Part shown: one piece after another, positions 36,952 through 48,149 of the stretch
How positions within the stretch are numbered: position 1 is the stretch's first letter
Layout: the number at the start of each line of letters is the position of its first letter
Source: Agelas oroides
Lineage: Eukaryota; Porifera; Demospongiae; Agelasida; Agelasidae
Direction: 5' to 3'
Assembly (NCBI GenBank): GCA_949130485.1
Contig: OX422196.1
Coordinates: 861,388-925,387, forward strand
DNA: 64,000 nt
Notes under the pieces: generated by a model
The model's input: the letters and a program-made list of their open reading frames with translations, nothing else
What the model was told of the DNA's origin: nothing
Database searches by the model: none
Translations under genes and position numbers: made by a program

Positions 36952-39900
36952 ATGGCTGAGGGTGGTTGGCGTCAGGTGTCGGAGGAAGAAACATCGGCTG
37001 ACAAATTGTCTGCAGCCATCCAGGGAGGAAACGAAAAAGAATTTATCAGACTCCTAAAGTGCGAGACTTCTGATTTGCAGAACTTTCGGGACAGTGTAAG
37101 CAATAGCATGATCCGGGACGCAATAGCTCATTGCACTCTTGATAACCCCGCTTGAAAGATTGATTACTTCCTTGGTTACGGTACACATTCTCTCTCAGCG
37201 CGGACTGAGTCCTCTGCATGTTGCTGTGATGTCCAAGAAGAACAGGATGGTTGGCACTCTTCTACAGTATCAAAGTGTTCTAAAACTCAACGTGGACATC
37301 AGAAGTGCACAAGATGTAAGCATATATAGATAGTCCACCATCTATGATGTAAGCAAAATGATGATATACTTGTATAAGCATATCATGTTTAATTTAATCC
37401 TTGGTGCAACCTTTTGTATAGTCTTCTCAAGGTGGATTGACTGCTCTGGAGTTTGCTGTGTTACACCACAACAGAAAAGCTTTGAGAATGCTTGTTAAAC
37501 ACGGCAGTGATGTGCGTCCCCTAATGGAGGTACATCATATATAACACAGTGTTGACAGGTGGTAGACATGGCACCCACTGTTAGTTTAGTATAACATTGT
37601 TTCATACCAAGTTATCTGTATAAAATTATTCATAATTCTTGGTGTATATAGTGAGTGGTATATAAGGGAAATCCCTTGGAAAGTCCCTTAAAATTATTAT
37701 AAAGAGTTAACATTTGGCAGCCATTATAACTCACCACCTAATGCAACTTTTAAGCATTATCAATTTCTGCTTGTAACATCCATACATGTGTAGAGAAGAA
37801 AATGCAAGATGAACGTCTACAGCCGTATCTATGACATTGTGTACCCTCGTCCATGTTCACCAGCTCCTGCCTTTACCAACCCACCTCAGTCACTGAGAGA
37901 GACAGACTTTGCAAATCTTGTACCTGATGTCCCCCCTAAACTTCTTGTGGGATTGTTACTGTCATCAAAATCCATCATACGATATAAACCCGCTTGGTCT
38001 TCAGATGATCGGTTCTGCTTTCCATCATATCTTCAACCTTGCCTTCCTGACAACACATGGCAAGATTTAGACAACTATGGCATCATTGCTGGACGATTTC
38101 TGACACTAGTGCATGGGAAAATGAAACAATCAGCCATCCATCAGTTACTAGTTCGAGTTTTTGAAGACATAGGAGAATGTATGTGCTCACATGTGTCACA
38201 AGCAAGCTTTCTCTTCAGTTCAGATATCATGGAATGTCTGGTGGCTTTCACCAAGAAAGGCAGCAAGAAGGGCATTATGATTTGTGTTCGATCCAAGCAG
38301 TTCACAATCAATAGCATGACCCAATGCTCTGATGCTATGACCTATGTTATGGAATTGACTCAGCTCCTAGTAGGGAAGAGCCTCGACTGCGCTGTTGTGA
38401 GTACTCGTGACCTTCAAACAAATACCCCAGAGCCCCACGTGTACAGCACTACTGAAGTTGCTAAAGCTAGAGGAAGGGACGAGGTCTTTCTTATCCATCC
38501 AGCTGATGGTGTCAAAGAGAGCTTCTGTACCTTGCTGCTGGAAAATGGTGAACACTCACTCCAGAAACACTCACAAGAGACACAGAACAAGCCTCTTACC
38601 CAGGTAGGCATTTGTTGCTGTGTTAAACAAAACAGTATGTTGTGTAACTTTAAGATGTTTTTATTTATGTTCTAGAATGCAGTGACAGGTACATGCTTGG
38701 AAGAACAAAAGGAAATGCAAGCAAAAAGAAAAATGTATTATCCCACTGCAGGTATGCGTACTAGTATTGTTTGTGTGTTTACAAATATGCTTTAAATTTC
38801 CTGATGATGTTCTACCTCACCAATCAAGAGTGGAGTTATGAGGTGTATGACACAGCTGTTCAAAGCTGCTGTAGAGAGTTGACTCAGTTCATGAACACAA
38901 GCACTCTCCTACCGACCCTTGTGGAAGCTGGTCATTTCACACTAGAGGAGGCAGCAGAAATCATTGAGTCACCCACCGGCCATACCGACCACTGCATGCT
39001 CCTATTGGCAAAGGTTGCAAGGAAAGGGAGAGGAGCCTATTCTGCTCTCTTCCAGGCACTGAAGGATGATTCACAGCACAAACCACATCATGAACTGTGG
39101 GAAACTCTAGTTCAGAAATGTGAAGGTGATTTTGATAACCGGTCTCTTGTTTTTGTTCATGCTATAATCAAGAGCGCATAAGAACAGGCGGCTTGGGTAA
39201 GAGCGTATAACTCCAATAGAAACCCGTAGTCCGGTCAAAATTATTGAATCGTACTAGAAATAGAACACCTGGTCACATGCTTAGCAACAAGGGCTTATGT
39301 CTATGCAGCATGCACACTACATGCACGTTAATACTTTTAGTACTGGCTGTAAATTCCGTCTGGTTTCAAATTACTCTTACTCTAGCCGCCCCTATCAGTC
39401 ACATTGTTTGCTGTCATCAGAGATAGAGTAAAGATTACTGTGGTTTCCCCCAGATGTTGTTGCAAGTGGTATGCACGAAGAATCACTCAATCCAGAGTGG
39501 ATGTGTGCTGGCGACCATGAATCAAGCCTTACACCCACCTTTGGATACAGTTATGGCAGTAGTGGCCATCATTCTGTAACTGGAAGACGATCCCTGAGCT
39601 TCTGTGCAAGTGATGCCAGTCGTACAACCTCTGTAGATTCCGGTTTCCACACCCAGAGTCAAAACAGACCAACCTCAATGTCACCAGGGGAGATAGCAGC
39701 TGTAAGGCAAAACACAAGAGCTGTGGACTTTGGCACTCATAGCACTAAGGCAGACAGCTTGATCCCACCATTACATACCAAAGTTGGCCGACAAACATCC
39801 AAACATCTGCAACTAGTCTCAACAATACCCCCCAGTTGTGATTCAATCCCAAAAAAGCACAATCCACAAGCTTCAATGTACAGTTTTCTTTCCGTGGGAC

Positions 39901-40502
39901 ATCTCAAAAGCGAACACGATGATATTTTGCAGCAAAACTTTGACATGAACGAGCTGTACCAGCCGTCCCAAAGACAGAGACAGCTCTTTACAATTCCAGA
40001 TCACGAGGAAGACTCTGACATCGAGTTAGATCCATCTTATATGAAACTGTGTACAGATCAAAACGCAGCAAGCCCAATCAAAAGGAATGTTTCATCAGCC
40101 AGTTTACTAGTTGCAAGCTCTTCAATCAAAGTTCCATCAAGGAATGGTTCATCATCTAGTTTACTAATAGCAAGTCCTACCAATGCTCCATCAAGGAATG
40201 GTTCGTCAACCACTTTGCCAGTAGAAATGCTTCCACATTCAAGGCAGCAAAGCACTTCCAGTGACTCAAGTAACTCTTCTTCCTCGCCACCCAGCTCAAA
40301 CTCAAGTATCAGTTATTTATCTTTGTCTCCTAGTGATGCATGTAATTCCATAAAGGACCTCTCTGCTATTCCACCAAAGCAACAATCACTCTTGAGCATT
40401 GTACAATCAACCATCAGAAAACTAACTCAGAAATTGGCTGTAAATACTGAAGACACAGACACAACTCCTGACTATATGCCTGGTTTTGGATTTAAAATGT
40501 GA
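36952..40502 (+). CDS. Ankyrin, possible COR-like, and CARD domain protein
   Basis: Seven exons in phase: 36952-37095, 37199-37315, 37422-37529, 37794-38603, 38676-38751, 38829-39125, 39454-40502. Two ankyrin repeats near residue 50-120 (RGLSPLHVAVMSKKN, GGLTALEFAVLHHNRKALRMLVKHG). A middle region of about 270 residues has FCFPSYLQP ... W ... IIAGRFLTLVHGK ... LLVRVFEDIG, resembling the C-terminal COR part of DAPK/Roco proteins; this is tentative. Exon 6 encodes a CARD: LTQFMNTSTLLPTLVEAGHF, LTLEEAAEII-like spacing, and LLLAKVARKGRGAYSALFQAL. The last exon is Ser-rich and disordered with SRNGSS repeats. CARDs recruit partners by homotypic binding in innate immunity and cell death, so a signalling adaptor or sensor is inferred. 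A MITE sits in intron 6. Confidence 0.7.
39169..39392 (+). mobile_element. MITE family B, copy 3 (most complete)
   Basis: About 224 bases within intron 6 of the ankyrin-CARD gene. Left end CAAGAGCGCATAAGAACAGG, right end TTACTCTTACTCTAGCCGCCC. The same core motifs as copy 1 are present (GTACTAGAAATAGAACACC, TACTTTTAGTACTGGC). An unspliced reading frame would run into it and stop at 39181. Confidence 0.8.
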
Positions 40503-40732
40503 TTTTGTAATAATTGTTTTTCATAGTTCAAAGCTACTACTAGAAAATAAGAGTGAAATTATTGGATGTCAAAGTGTAGTTGAACAAACAAATTGTAATG
40601 GCATTGTTACAAACCAAGTAAATGTGAAAGGTTATACAAAACTAATAATGATGATGAACAAAACAAAAATAAAACATCACCCCAGTAGGCTAAGAGATGG
40701 ACAGGTGACATTTGTGCAGGTCTATGACAAAG

Positions 40733-42663
40733 TTAATTACTACTGTATATTGATGGAATGTAGTGGATAGGCTGGGAATCGTAGCAGCTGGCACGGGTGA
40801 ACACATCTTCGGGACAGTCCATCACGGCAAAGTCTTTCTGTAGGCAAACTGAGATCTGAGACAATACCTGCCCTTTCTCCTGTAGCAAAAATAAAGTCGT
40901 GAAAGGACTCGAGTAATCCAGAAAAGAGTGCTTAGGTAGCCTTTCAGAAGACTACATTTACCCACCATTTTCTGTATTCTTTTCCACTGAAAGGTTTTAC
41001 TAAAGTTATGACTGATTCTCTGGAATCACTGTATACATGTAGTGTCTATATTGAACTCACTTCTGAATAAAGGCATTCCACGAAAGGTTTAACCCCAAAC
41101 TTGTCCATAAATGCTTGATTGAAATCAGCAAGCTATATGAATAAAAAAATATTCATGGTCATTGTGTTGTTGACATTCTTTATGCAAGGCACAATTAATG
41201 AATTTCATGACTTACAGATGCAAAGTACTGACTGACACTGCCTGTCAATATGCAAGCTTAGGAACCAGGACAGTGCAACATGTTACCACGTACCCGGTAT
41301 GTTACAGAATGCGATGCTTTGATGCCATGGCTTTCAATCACTGGCCCAAAGTTCATCTCCTTCTCAAAGAGATCAAGTACAGTGGAGAAGAACCCATATT
41401 CAGTGCCTAGAGAATCGATGCCAGTAGCACATGTGCCATGTTTCGTCCATTCATGAGCCCTACAAGATAAAGAACAATCATGCAAGGTTCAGGAACTGCC
41501 TAGTGATATGGAATACTAGGTAGCTACGTAGCTCTGTAACTCTAGGCTAATCTACAGCACTATATGTAGGTTGTGTGAGCATCTTGGAGTAGACTCTTGT
41601 TAAATGGCTAAATTACTATATGAGCATAACAGGGCTACACCAAGTGATTCAGTTTAGAGCATTCCAAACTGGCCTCATCCCTAGTGATAAAGGTAACCAA
41701 TAGTGTATAGTGTGGTTAGTAGTGTGTACATAAGAGCAGAGGTAGGTGGGCAGTTGTGGTTAGAAGCACTTCAAGACAAGATAACAAAGTGGCTTGGTAT
41801 TCTCGGGAAGCCAGACCTGGCTCCGCAAGACCAGCGACTTGGCATGTCAGGCAGACCACCCTTTTGCTCAGGGGGAGAAATCACTTGCAGCTTACCAGAA
41901 GGAGCCCAGAGTTGTGCTAGTCTTCATGTTTGTCCATTCTGCAACCAGCCTAGGTATCAAGCTCTGAGGGGTAGAGAGTGCTACCATAATCATACATGTC
42001 ACATGTACATGTTGGGCTTGTTTTGTACAAGGATGGTTACAGTTTCACTTACTTCAAGGACATCCAGTTCAAAGACTGCATCAGGTTGACAGTAGTTTGG
42101 ACCCTTAGTGCCTTTGGCTGTGGGCCTGGGAGAAAAAAACGCATAAAACATTTTTGAGCAATACCATCCAACCTAGAAAGATGATCCAGAGGTACGAGGG
42201 TGAAAAGGCTATAGACTACTGTTGGCAGTTCACAGATGTGACTGCAAGTGTGGTGAAGAAAACTGTTGCTGAAAATCAGAGAGGTGTCTATCCTTACCAT
42301 AATCCATGCATTGTCCATTGTGTAGCATTACGGGGGTAGTAGCAATCATCTGAATCCTAGAGATAAAGAATAAAAAAATAAGGTCTGGCTAACTAGCTAG
42401 GGTTACTCATCGACAAAATGATCTTACATAGTAACAGACGCCAGCAGGGTTTTGTTCCACAAACAGAAAGTAATCCCATGAGTCATATCTGTGAAAGCAA
42501 GAGGGCAGAGAAGAGTGAAAACCCAAAAGGCGGGAGCCAGAAGATTGTTTTATACTGTTTCTGGCTCTCACCCGATAGTCTTCGTCAGATTCGCAATCAC
42601 CGGCATGGCGTGCACAGCACAGGGAAGAAGGACAGCGCACAGGACAACGACGAGGCGAGACAT
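40733..42663 (-). CDS. RNASET2: RNase T2 family ribonuclease
   Basis: Eight exons in phase on the minus strand: 42572-42663, 42428-42488, 42298-42356, 42053-42125, 41896-41963, 41294-41459, 41061-41132, 40733-40879. A signal peptide (MSRLVVVLCAVLLPCAVHA) is followed by WDYFLFVEQNPAGVCYY, then catalytic site CAS I as QWTMHGLW (split after TG) and CAS II as FWAHEWTKHGTC. Both catalytic histidines and the Glu/Lys of the second motif are present. The C-terminal half has LADFNQAFMDKFGVKPFVECL and VLSQISVCLQKDF with the expected cysteines. This acid endoribonuclease works in lysosomes or is secreted and cleaves single-stranded RNA. Length is about 245 residues, normal. It is divergent from a PLD3/4-like exonuclease gene. 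Confidence 0.93.
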
Positions 42664-42982
42664 GATACTGGACATCTGATAGAGAGTATAGACGTCGTTA
42701 ACAACACAGACAGACTGTCAGACACCTGCAGAGATGCAGTTTTTAACACCAATATTCATATTCATGTATTTCGCGCGCGCGCGCTGCATATATTGCATAC
42801 CAGCCAAGCTCTCCCGCCGCGCCGGCGCCATGTGAACTGCATGCATGCTCTAAACATGTGCTTCTGGGCTGTTGTGGGTGGGGCTGGAAATTGCTTTCCG
42901 GGAAAACCTGTATAACTTGCTTCTTTGTAAAATTAATTAATAATGCAGAAACTCTCTGGAGACCTCCCCTCTCCACTGCGCC
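42664..42982. promoter_or_regulatory. Divergent promoter region, RNase T2 / PLD3-like
   Basis: 319 bases between the start codons of two lysosomal nuclease genes. It contains GCGCGCGCGCGC at 42773-42784 and GCCGCGCCGGCGCC nearby. No E-box of CLEAR type (GTCACGTGAC) was seen here; CACGTG occurs at 43122-43137, inside PLD intron 1, twice (TTCACGTGGGCTCACGTGGG). Confidence 0.6.
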
Positions 42983-44722
42983 ATGTTACTGACAGAGTTG
43001 TCTCTCCTCTTGGCGCTTGCAGCTGCGCTGACGGATAGAACCAGCTGCGAAAACACTTGCAGGTAGACTAGATAATAGACCTACGGAAGTCTAGAACCTG
43101 TACTTCGGACAGACCATACTTCACGTGGGCTCACGTGGGCTTAATAAATATCTAAGGACACACAAAAACACACATCTAGTTTGCATGAAGATCAATCACA
43201 GCTAGAGCATAAATACTGTGTAAAATAGGCTACGTTGTGCATCCACATACATCTTCTGTACATACCGGGTACATACATGTACTGCATACACACAGTTTGG
43301 GCATTGTGGAGAGCATTCCAGAGAACTTAACCTACCCGTCGGGCTCACCCTCTCACCTCTCCACCTACGATGCTTGGACCCGCCTGTTGGAAGCTGCCAA
43401 GGAGACCATCGATATTGCCTCCTTCTACTGGACTCTGAGAGGACATGGAAGTAACTCGGATTCTACTGACTGGCAGGTGGGTCAATGATTTTATCAACGT
43501 TAATTTTGATGGTTGCCATCTGTTTACCGTACCATATAGACCTGTAATACTTCTTTGCCTGCACTTTGCACATAGCTGCACTGCACACAGAACCAACTTG
43601 TTGCCATTCCGAAGTGAATACTTAGTATACTAAGCTATGCCCCTCGAAAACCATCTGTATGTACACCTGTGATGCTGTGATGTGGTGGTTGCAACGTCTC
43701 TTTACTCCCTCTTCTTCTCTTTTTAGGGTGAAAACATCTTTAAGGCACTGGTGGATGTTTCGACTTGCGGAGTGAAGACCCGCATTGTCCAAAACCCTCC
43801 TACTGATCAGTTTCCAGACCTTGACTCCCAGGCTCTTGCCCAGATGAAGGCAGCAGTGGTGCAGAATCTCAACGTATCAGCCTTCGTCGGTGGCGGAGTG
43901 CTACATACCAAGCTATGGGTGGTGGACGGAAGGCATTTTTATGTTGGCAGTGCCAACATGGACTGGAGGTCCCTCACACAGGTGAGGACAATGACCTTTG
44001 AGGTTGGGAGTAGCAAAATTACGAGGCCAGCATAGTGTTGTGTAAAATTGATTTTCCACAACTAACGTCACATATTTTGTGTGTATGTTTCAAGAGCAAT
44101 CAGTGTAGAATAAACTGCACATATTTACTTTGTCCCAGGTAAAAGAATTGGGGCTATTGGGAATGGACTGTCAGAGTCTGGCAGAAGATGCCCAAAAGTT
44201 ATTTGATGTCTACTGGTACCTTTCATCCCCGGGTGCCTACATCCCAGACCCATGGCCCTCCCAGTACACGGCAGACACCAGCCTCACACACCCAGCGGCT
44301 ATCAGCATCAATGGAACCCCTGCTCTTGCTTACTGGGCGGTGAGTTATCTACTTAACTACATCCTGTAGCAACATAGTGGGAGGAAGGGCCATACGTAGT
44401 CACCTAGCCTTGTATCCACCTAGCCTTGTATCCAAGTAACAGGTTGTCTATCTTCCGTTCCTCCACACACACAGTCCTCCCCCACTCCTTTCTGTGCCAC
44501 TGGTCGGACGCACGACCTTGATGCTCTTTTGCACGTGATCCAGTCGGCCCAAAAGTTTGTCTATGTTGCAGTGATGGACTACTTTCCAGCACTCATTTAC
44601 CAGTACCCACGCGAGTAAGCAGTGAAGTAGCTTCATTTCCAAAGGCTAGCAATGAAGGGATGTTTGTAAAGCTAATCCTCCTGATAGTACCCACCCTCAT
44701 ACTTGCCTCTCCCTTTCCCTTA

Positions 44723-44763
<41 letters not shown>

Positions 44764-45545
44764 CCTCACCCAGGTATTGGTCCCAGATTGATGATGCACT
44801 TCGCTCTGCGGCCTACAGCCGTGGAGTGAGCGTAAGAGTGATGGGCAGCTACTGGGAACACACCTCCTCTGACATGCTCAAGTTCCTGCAAAGCCTGGCT
44901 GACATGAGTGCTACTGGGAGTTTTCGGGGAACTATTGAAACAGTCAGTCTGTTTGTCTGTCAGTCTGTCTGTCCATCACAGTCAGAATTATGTGACATGT
45001 ATTGTTGTTGCCTCTTTTTCTCCAGCGGGTGTTCATTGTGCCCCAGCTCACCAACAAGAACATCCCCTTCACTCGAGTCAACCACAACAAGTACATGGTC
45101 ACCGACAGAGATGCATACATAGGCAAGTTATCATAGTTGTATATCCTTGTCCATCAAGTAAAGATTATCCTGCTCATCTGTGTACAAAAACTACCCTTGT
45201 CCCTAAGGCCTTTCCACCATCCAGGTTTTGATCACTGTCTAAAACTGGACAGTAGGATTCTCTATACCACTGTCACCCTCCATGGACACACATAGCACTC
45301 AATGCCTTATACGAACACAAAACTGCACACACATAAAAACCCCCCCCCACACACACACACTACACTACACAGGGACCTCGAACTGGTCTGGTGACTACTT
45401 TGTGTACACAGGAGGGGTCAGTCTAACCATCACCCAGCCTGAGCAGCCCTCTGCCTCCACAGTACAGCAAGAACTACTGCAAGTATTTGAGCGTGACTGG
45501 AACTCACCATATGCCATCAATATTTCCAGCTTGCCTCCGTACTGA
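42983..45545 (+). CDS. PLD3/PLD4-like 5' exonuclease (phospholipase D family)
   Basis: Eight exons in phase: 42983-43062, 43296-43476, 43727-43981, 44139-44339, 44475-44614, 44774-44942, 45026-45122, 45373-45545. An N-terminal hydrophobic segment (LLTELSLLLALAAAL) serves as signal or signal anchor, followed by LGIVESIPENLTYP and DIASFYWTLRG, typical of PLD3. Two HKD motifs are intact: HTKLWVVDGRHFYVGSANMDW and NHNKYMVTDRDAYIGTSNW. In mammals PLD3 and PLD4 are lysosomal single-strand 5' exonucleases rather than lipid hydrolases. The intron after 45122 uses a GC donor (ATAG then GCAAGT). It is convergent with FRMD8, divergent from RNase T2. Confidence 0.92.
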
Positions 45546-45772
45546 TATAAATACTGTGTCACCAGACTGTCACAAGTTGTGTATCCCTTCTGTTTAATAA
45601 CACGGTAATTAACATCATTACAAACTAAATACCCGATAAAGATGAAAATATGCACATTCATAAACAGCTATAATGCCACACTCTTGTGTTCACAATAGTT
45701 AGGGGTACATCTAGCACCACATAGATTGTTTGTGTGTGTGTATCTGTGTGTGTGTGTGGAATGACACATAAT

Positions 45773-48118
45773 TCAAAGGTCAGTATTGGATTCTTTGGAG
45801 CCCTCTGTCACGGATCTCTCACGGCCCATGGATTGCATGGGCTGGTCCTCAGCTGCTTTGGAGGGTGGGGAGGAGGGTCGGCCTTCTGCAGCTGGGTCGA
45901 GTTGAGGCTGGGTGGCAGACACCAACGGCTTTGACTTGCGCTTCTTTAAGACTCTTGTGAGGGTGAAGTCAGACTGAATGAGCTCACCTGGGGTGGTGAT
46001 GGGGTGGAGGAGGAGGGAGGGGGTGGAGGGGGGGAGGAGTGGAGGGAGGGAGGGAGGAGGTGAACACAAAAGCATGAGAGAACCAGTTGAAGATTCTGTA
46101 CATACTCAATCTATAGCCTTGTTCCAAGGCCTTCCCACCATCCAGCTATAAACAATGAAAAACAGGACGGAAGAATTAGCTTTGTTCCCAGGCCTCCAGT
46201 TTTTGATCACTTGTAGTATGCAACAATTGGAGCCGGAGAAGGCCTCAGAACAAGGCGACAATGGGATGGTCTTGGAATGAGGTTACTCAAACCATCTACT
46301 TCTCCCCCCCACACACACACCTTGAGTAGTATATGTGGTGCATGGCAGCTTGTGCTCCTTGTAGTTCTTCTCCTGTCTCTGTGTCCGCGGGACCTCCCCC
46401 TCCCGGTGTGTTGTGATGCTCACATTAGGAAGAACCCTGGAGTGAGGGAGATCAGCTCACCAGTAAAATTACTTCCTCCTCCTCTGACTCTTATACACAT
46501 GTACCTCTGCCATCCCACCCTTCCCTATCCATCTCCCTCAATCCCAAACCCACTTTCCCCTCTCCAATAGCTACCTTCTCTTATGCCCTTCTTCCTCTCC
46601 CTCTTTTTCTTCCCCCCTCCTCCCACCCTTCCCTCTCTCCTTCACTTACTCCTCATTTCCCTGTTCCACTCTCTTCTTCCTCAGCTCCACCTCATACTGG
46701 TCAATGTCCGCCACACATCGTGATATCATTGCATCCATCATCGGTGCCTGCCGCGAGAAGATCCTAATTCTCTTGGAGACGGCTTTCTTCTCTTTGCCCT
46801 TCACCTCCATGACAGAGTCAAACTCCAGCCAGAGGGAGCTGTAAAAGTCCTCCCCCTCCTCTGAGGCAGGTTCAAACTCCCAGGAGAGCTGGTCATACGT
46901 CAGGTACAGCAGTATGTCCTGCAGTGCAACATACATAGGAGAAGTGTTATACCATCCATCCATATTAGAGTATGGCGGAGTATGGCCATGGTAGAGTATG
47001 GTAGAGTGTGGCAGAGTGTGGCAGAGTGTGGCAGAGTGTGGCGGAGTATGGCCATGGTAGAGTATGGTAGAGTGTGGCAGAGTGTGGTAGAGTATGGTAG
47101 AGTATGGTAGAGTGTGGCAGAGTGTGGTAGAGTATGGTAGAGTATGGCGGAGTATGGCCATGGTAGAGTATGGTAGAGTATGGTAGAGTGTGGCAGAGTG
47201 TGGCAGAGTGTGGTAGAGTATGGCAGAGTGTGGCAGAGTGTGGCAGAGTGTGGCAGAGTATGGTAGAGTGTGGCAGAGTGTGGCAGAGTGTGGCAGAGTG
47301 TGGCAGAGTGTGGCAGAGTGTGGCAGAGTATGGTAGAGTATGGTAGAGTATGGTAGAGTATGGTAGAGTGTGGTAGAGTGTGGTAGAGTGTGGTAGAGTA
47401 TGGTAGAGTGTGGTAGAGTGTGGTAGAGTATAGCGGAGTATGGCCATGGTAGAGTGTGGTAGAGTATGGTAGAGTATGGTAGAGTATGGTAGAGTATGGT
47501 AGAGTATGGCAGAGTATGGTAGAGTATGGTAGAGTATGGTAGAGTATGGTAGAGTGTGGTAGAGTGTCGTGGAGTATGGTAGAGTATGGTAGAGTATGGT
47601 AGAGTATGGTAGAGTATGGTAGAGTATGGTAGAGTATGGCAGAGTATGGTAGAGTATGGTAGAGTATGGTAGAGTATGGTAGAGTGTGGTAGAGTGTCGT
47701 GGAGTATGGTAGAGTATGGTAGGGTATGGTAGAGTATGGTAGAGTATGGTAGAGTATGGTAGGGTATGGTAGAGTATGGTAGAGTGTGGTAGAGTGTGGT
47801 AGAGTATGGTAGAGTATGGTAGAGTATGGCAGAGTATGGTAGCACAAATAATTGAGTTCTCTGGCTAAATTACTCCCATTGCCATAGCAACAGGACAGCT
47901 GTCTAGCTGGGTGGGTGGAGCTTCAGAGGGTGTGATGGAGAAACAGTTAACTCAGTTACTTACAGGAGGTGGAGAAGCTTTGAGAAGGTGGAGGCCCTGT
48001 GTGTTGATGGCCACGACCACTTGTTTATCATGGTAGGTGAGGAGATGCAGAGGGCTAAACCGCCGCTCTATCTGACCTCGGAACAACACTGAGCTGTGAT
48101 ATGTGTGTGCATGTGTAC

Positions 48119-48149
<31 letters not shown>

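Noticed and set aside
42418-42976. Plus-strand frames of up to 165 codons over the RNase T2 5' region
   Set aside because: They overlap RNase T2 exons and the promoter in antisense and show no recognisable domain.
46646-47845. Long open frames of His-Thr-Leu-Pro-Tyr-Ser repeats
   Set aside because: They arise from the 10-base intronic array, which has no stop codons in the minus frames. Only the 46650-46918 part is a true FRMD8 exon.
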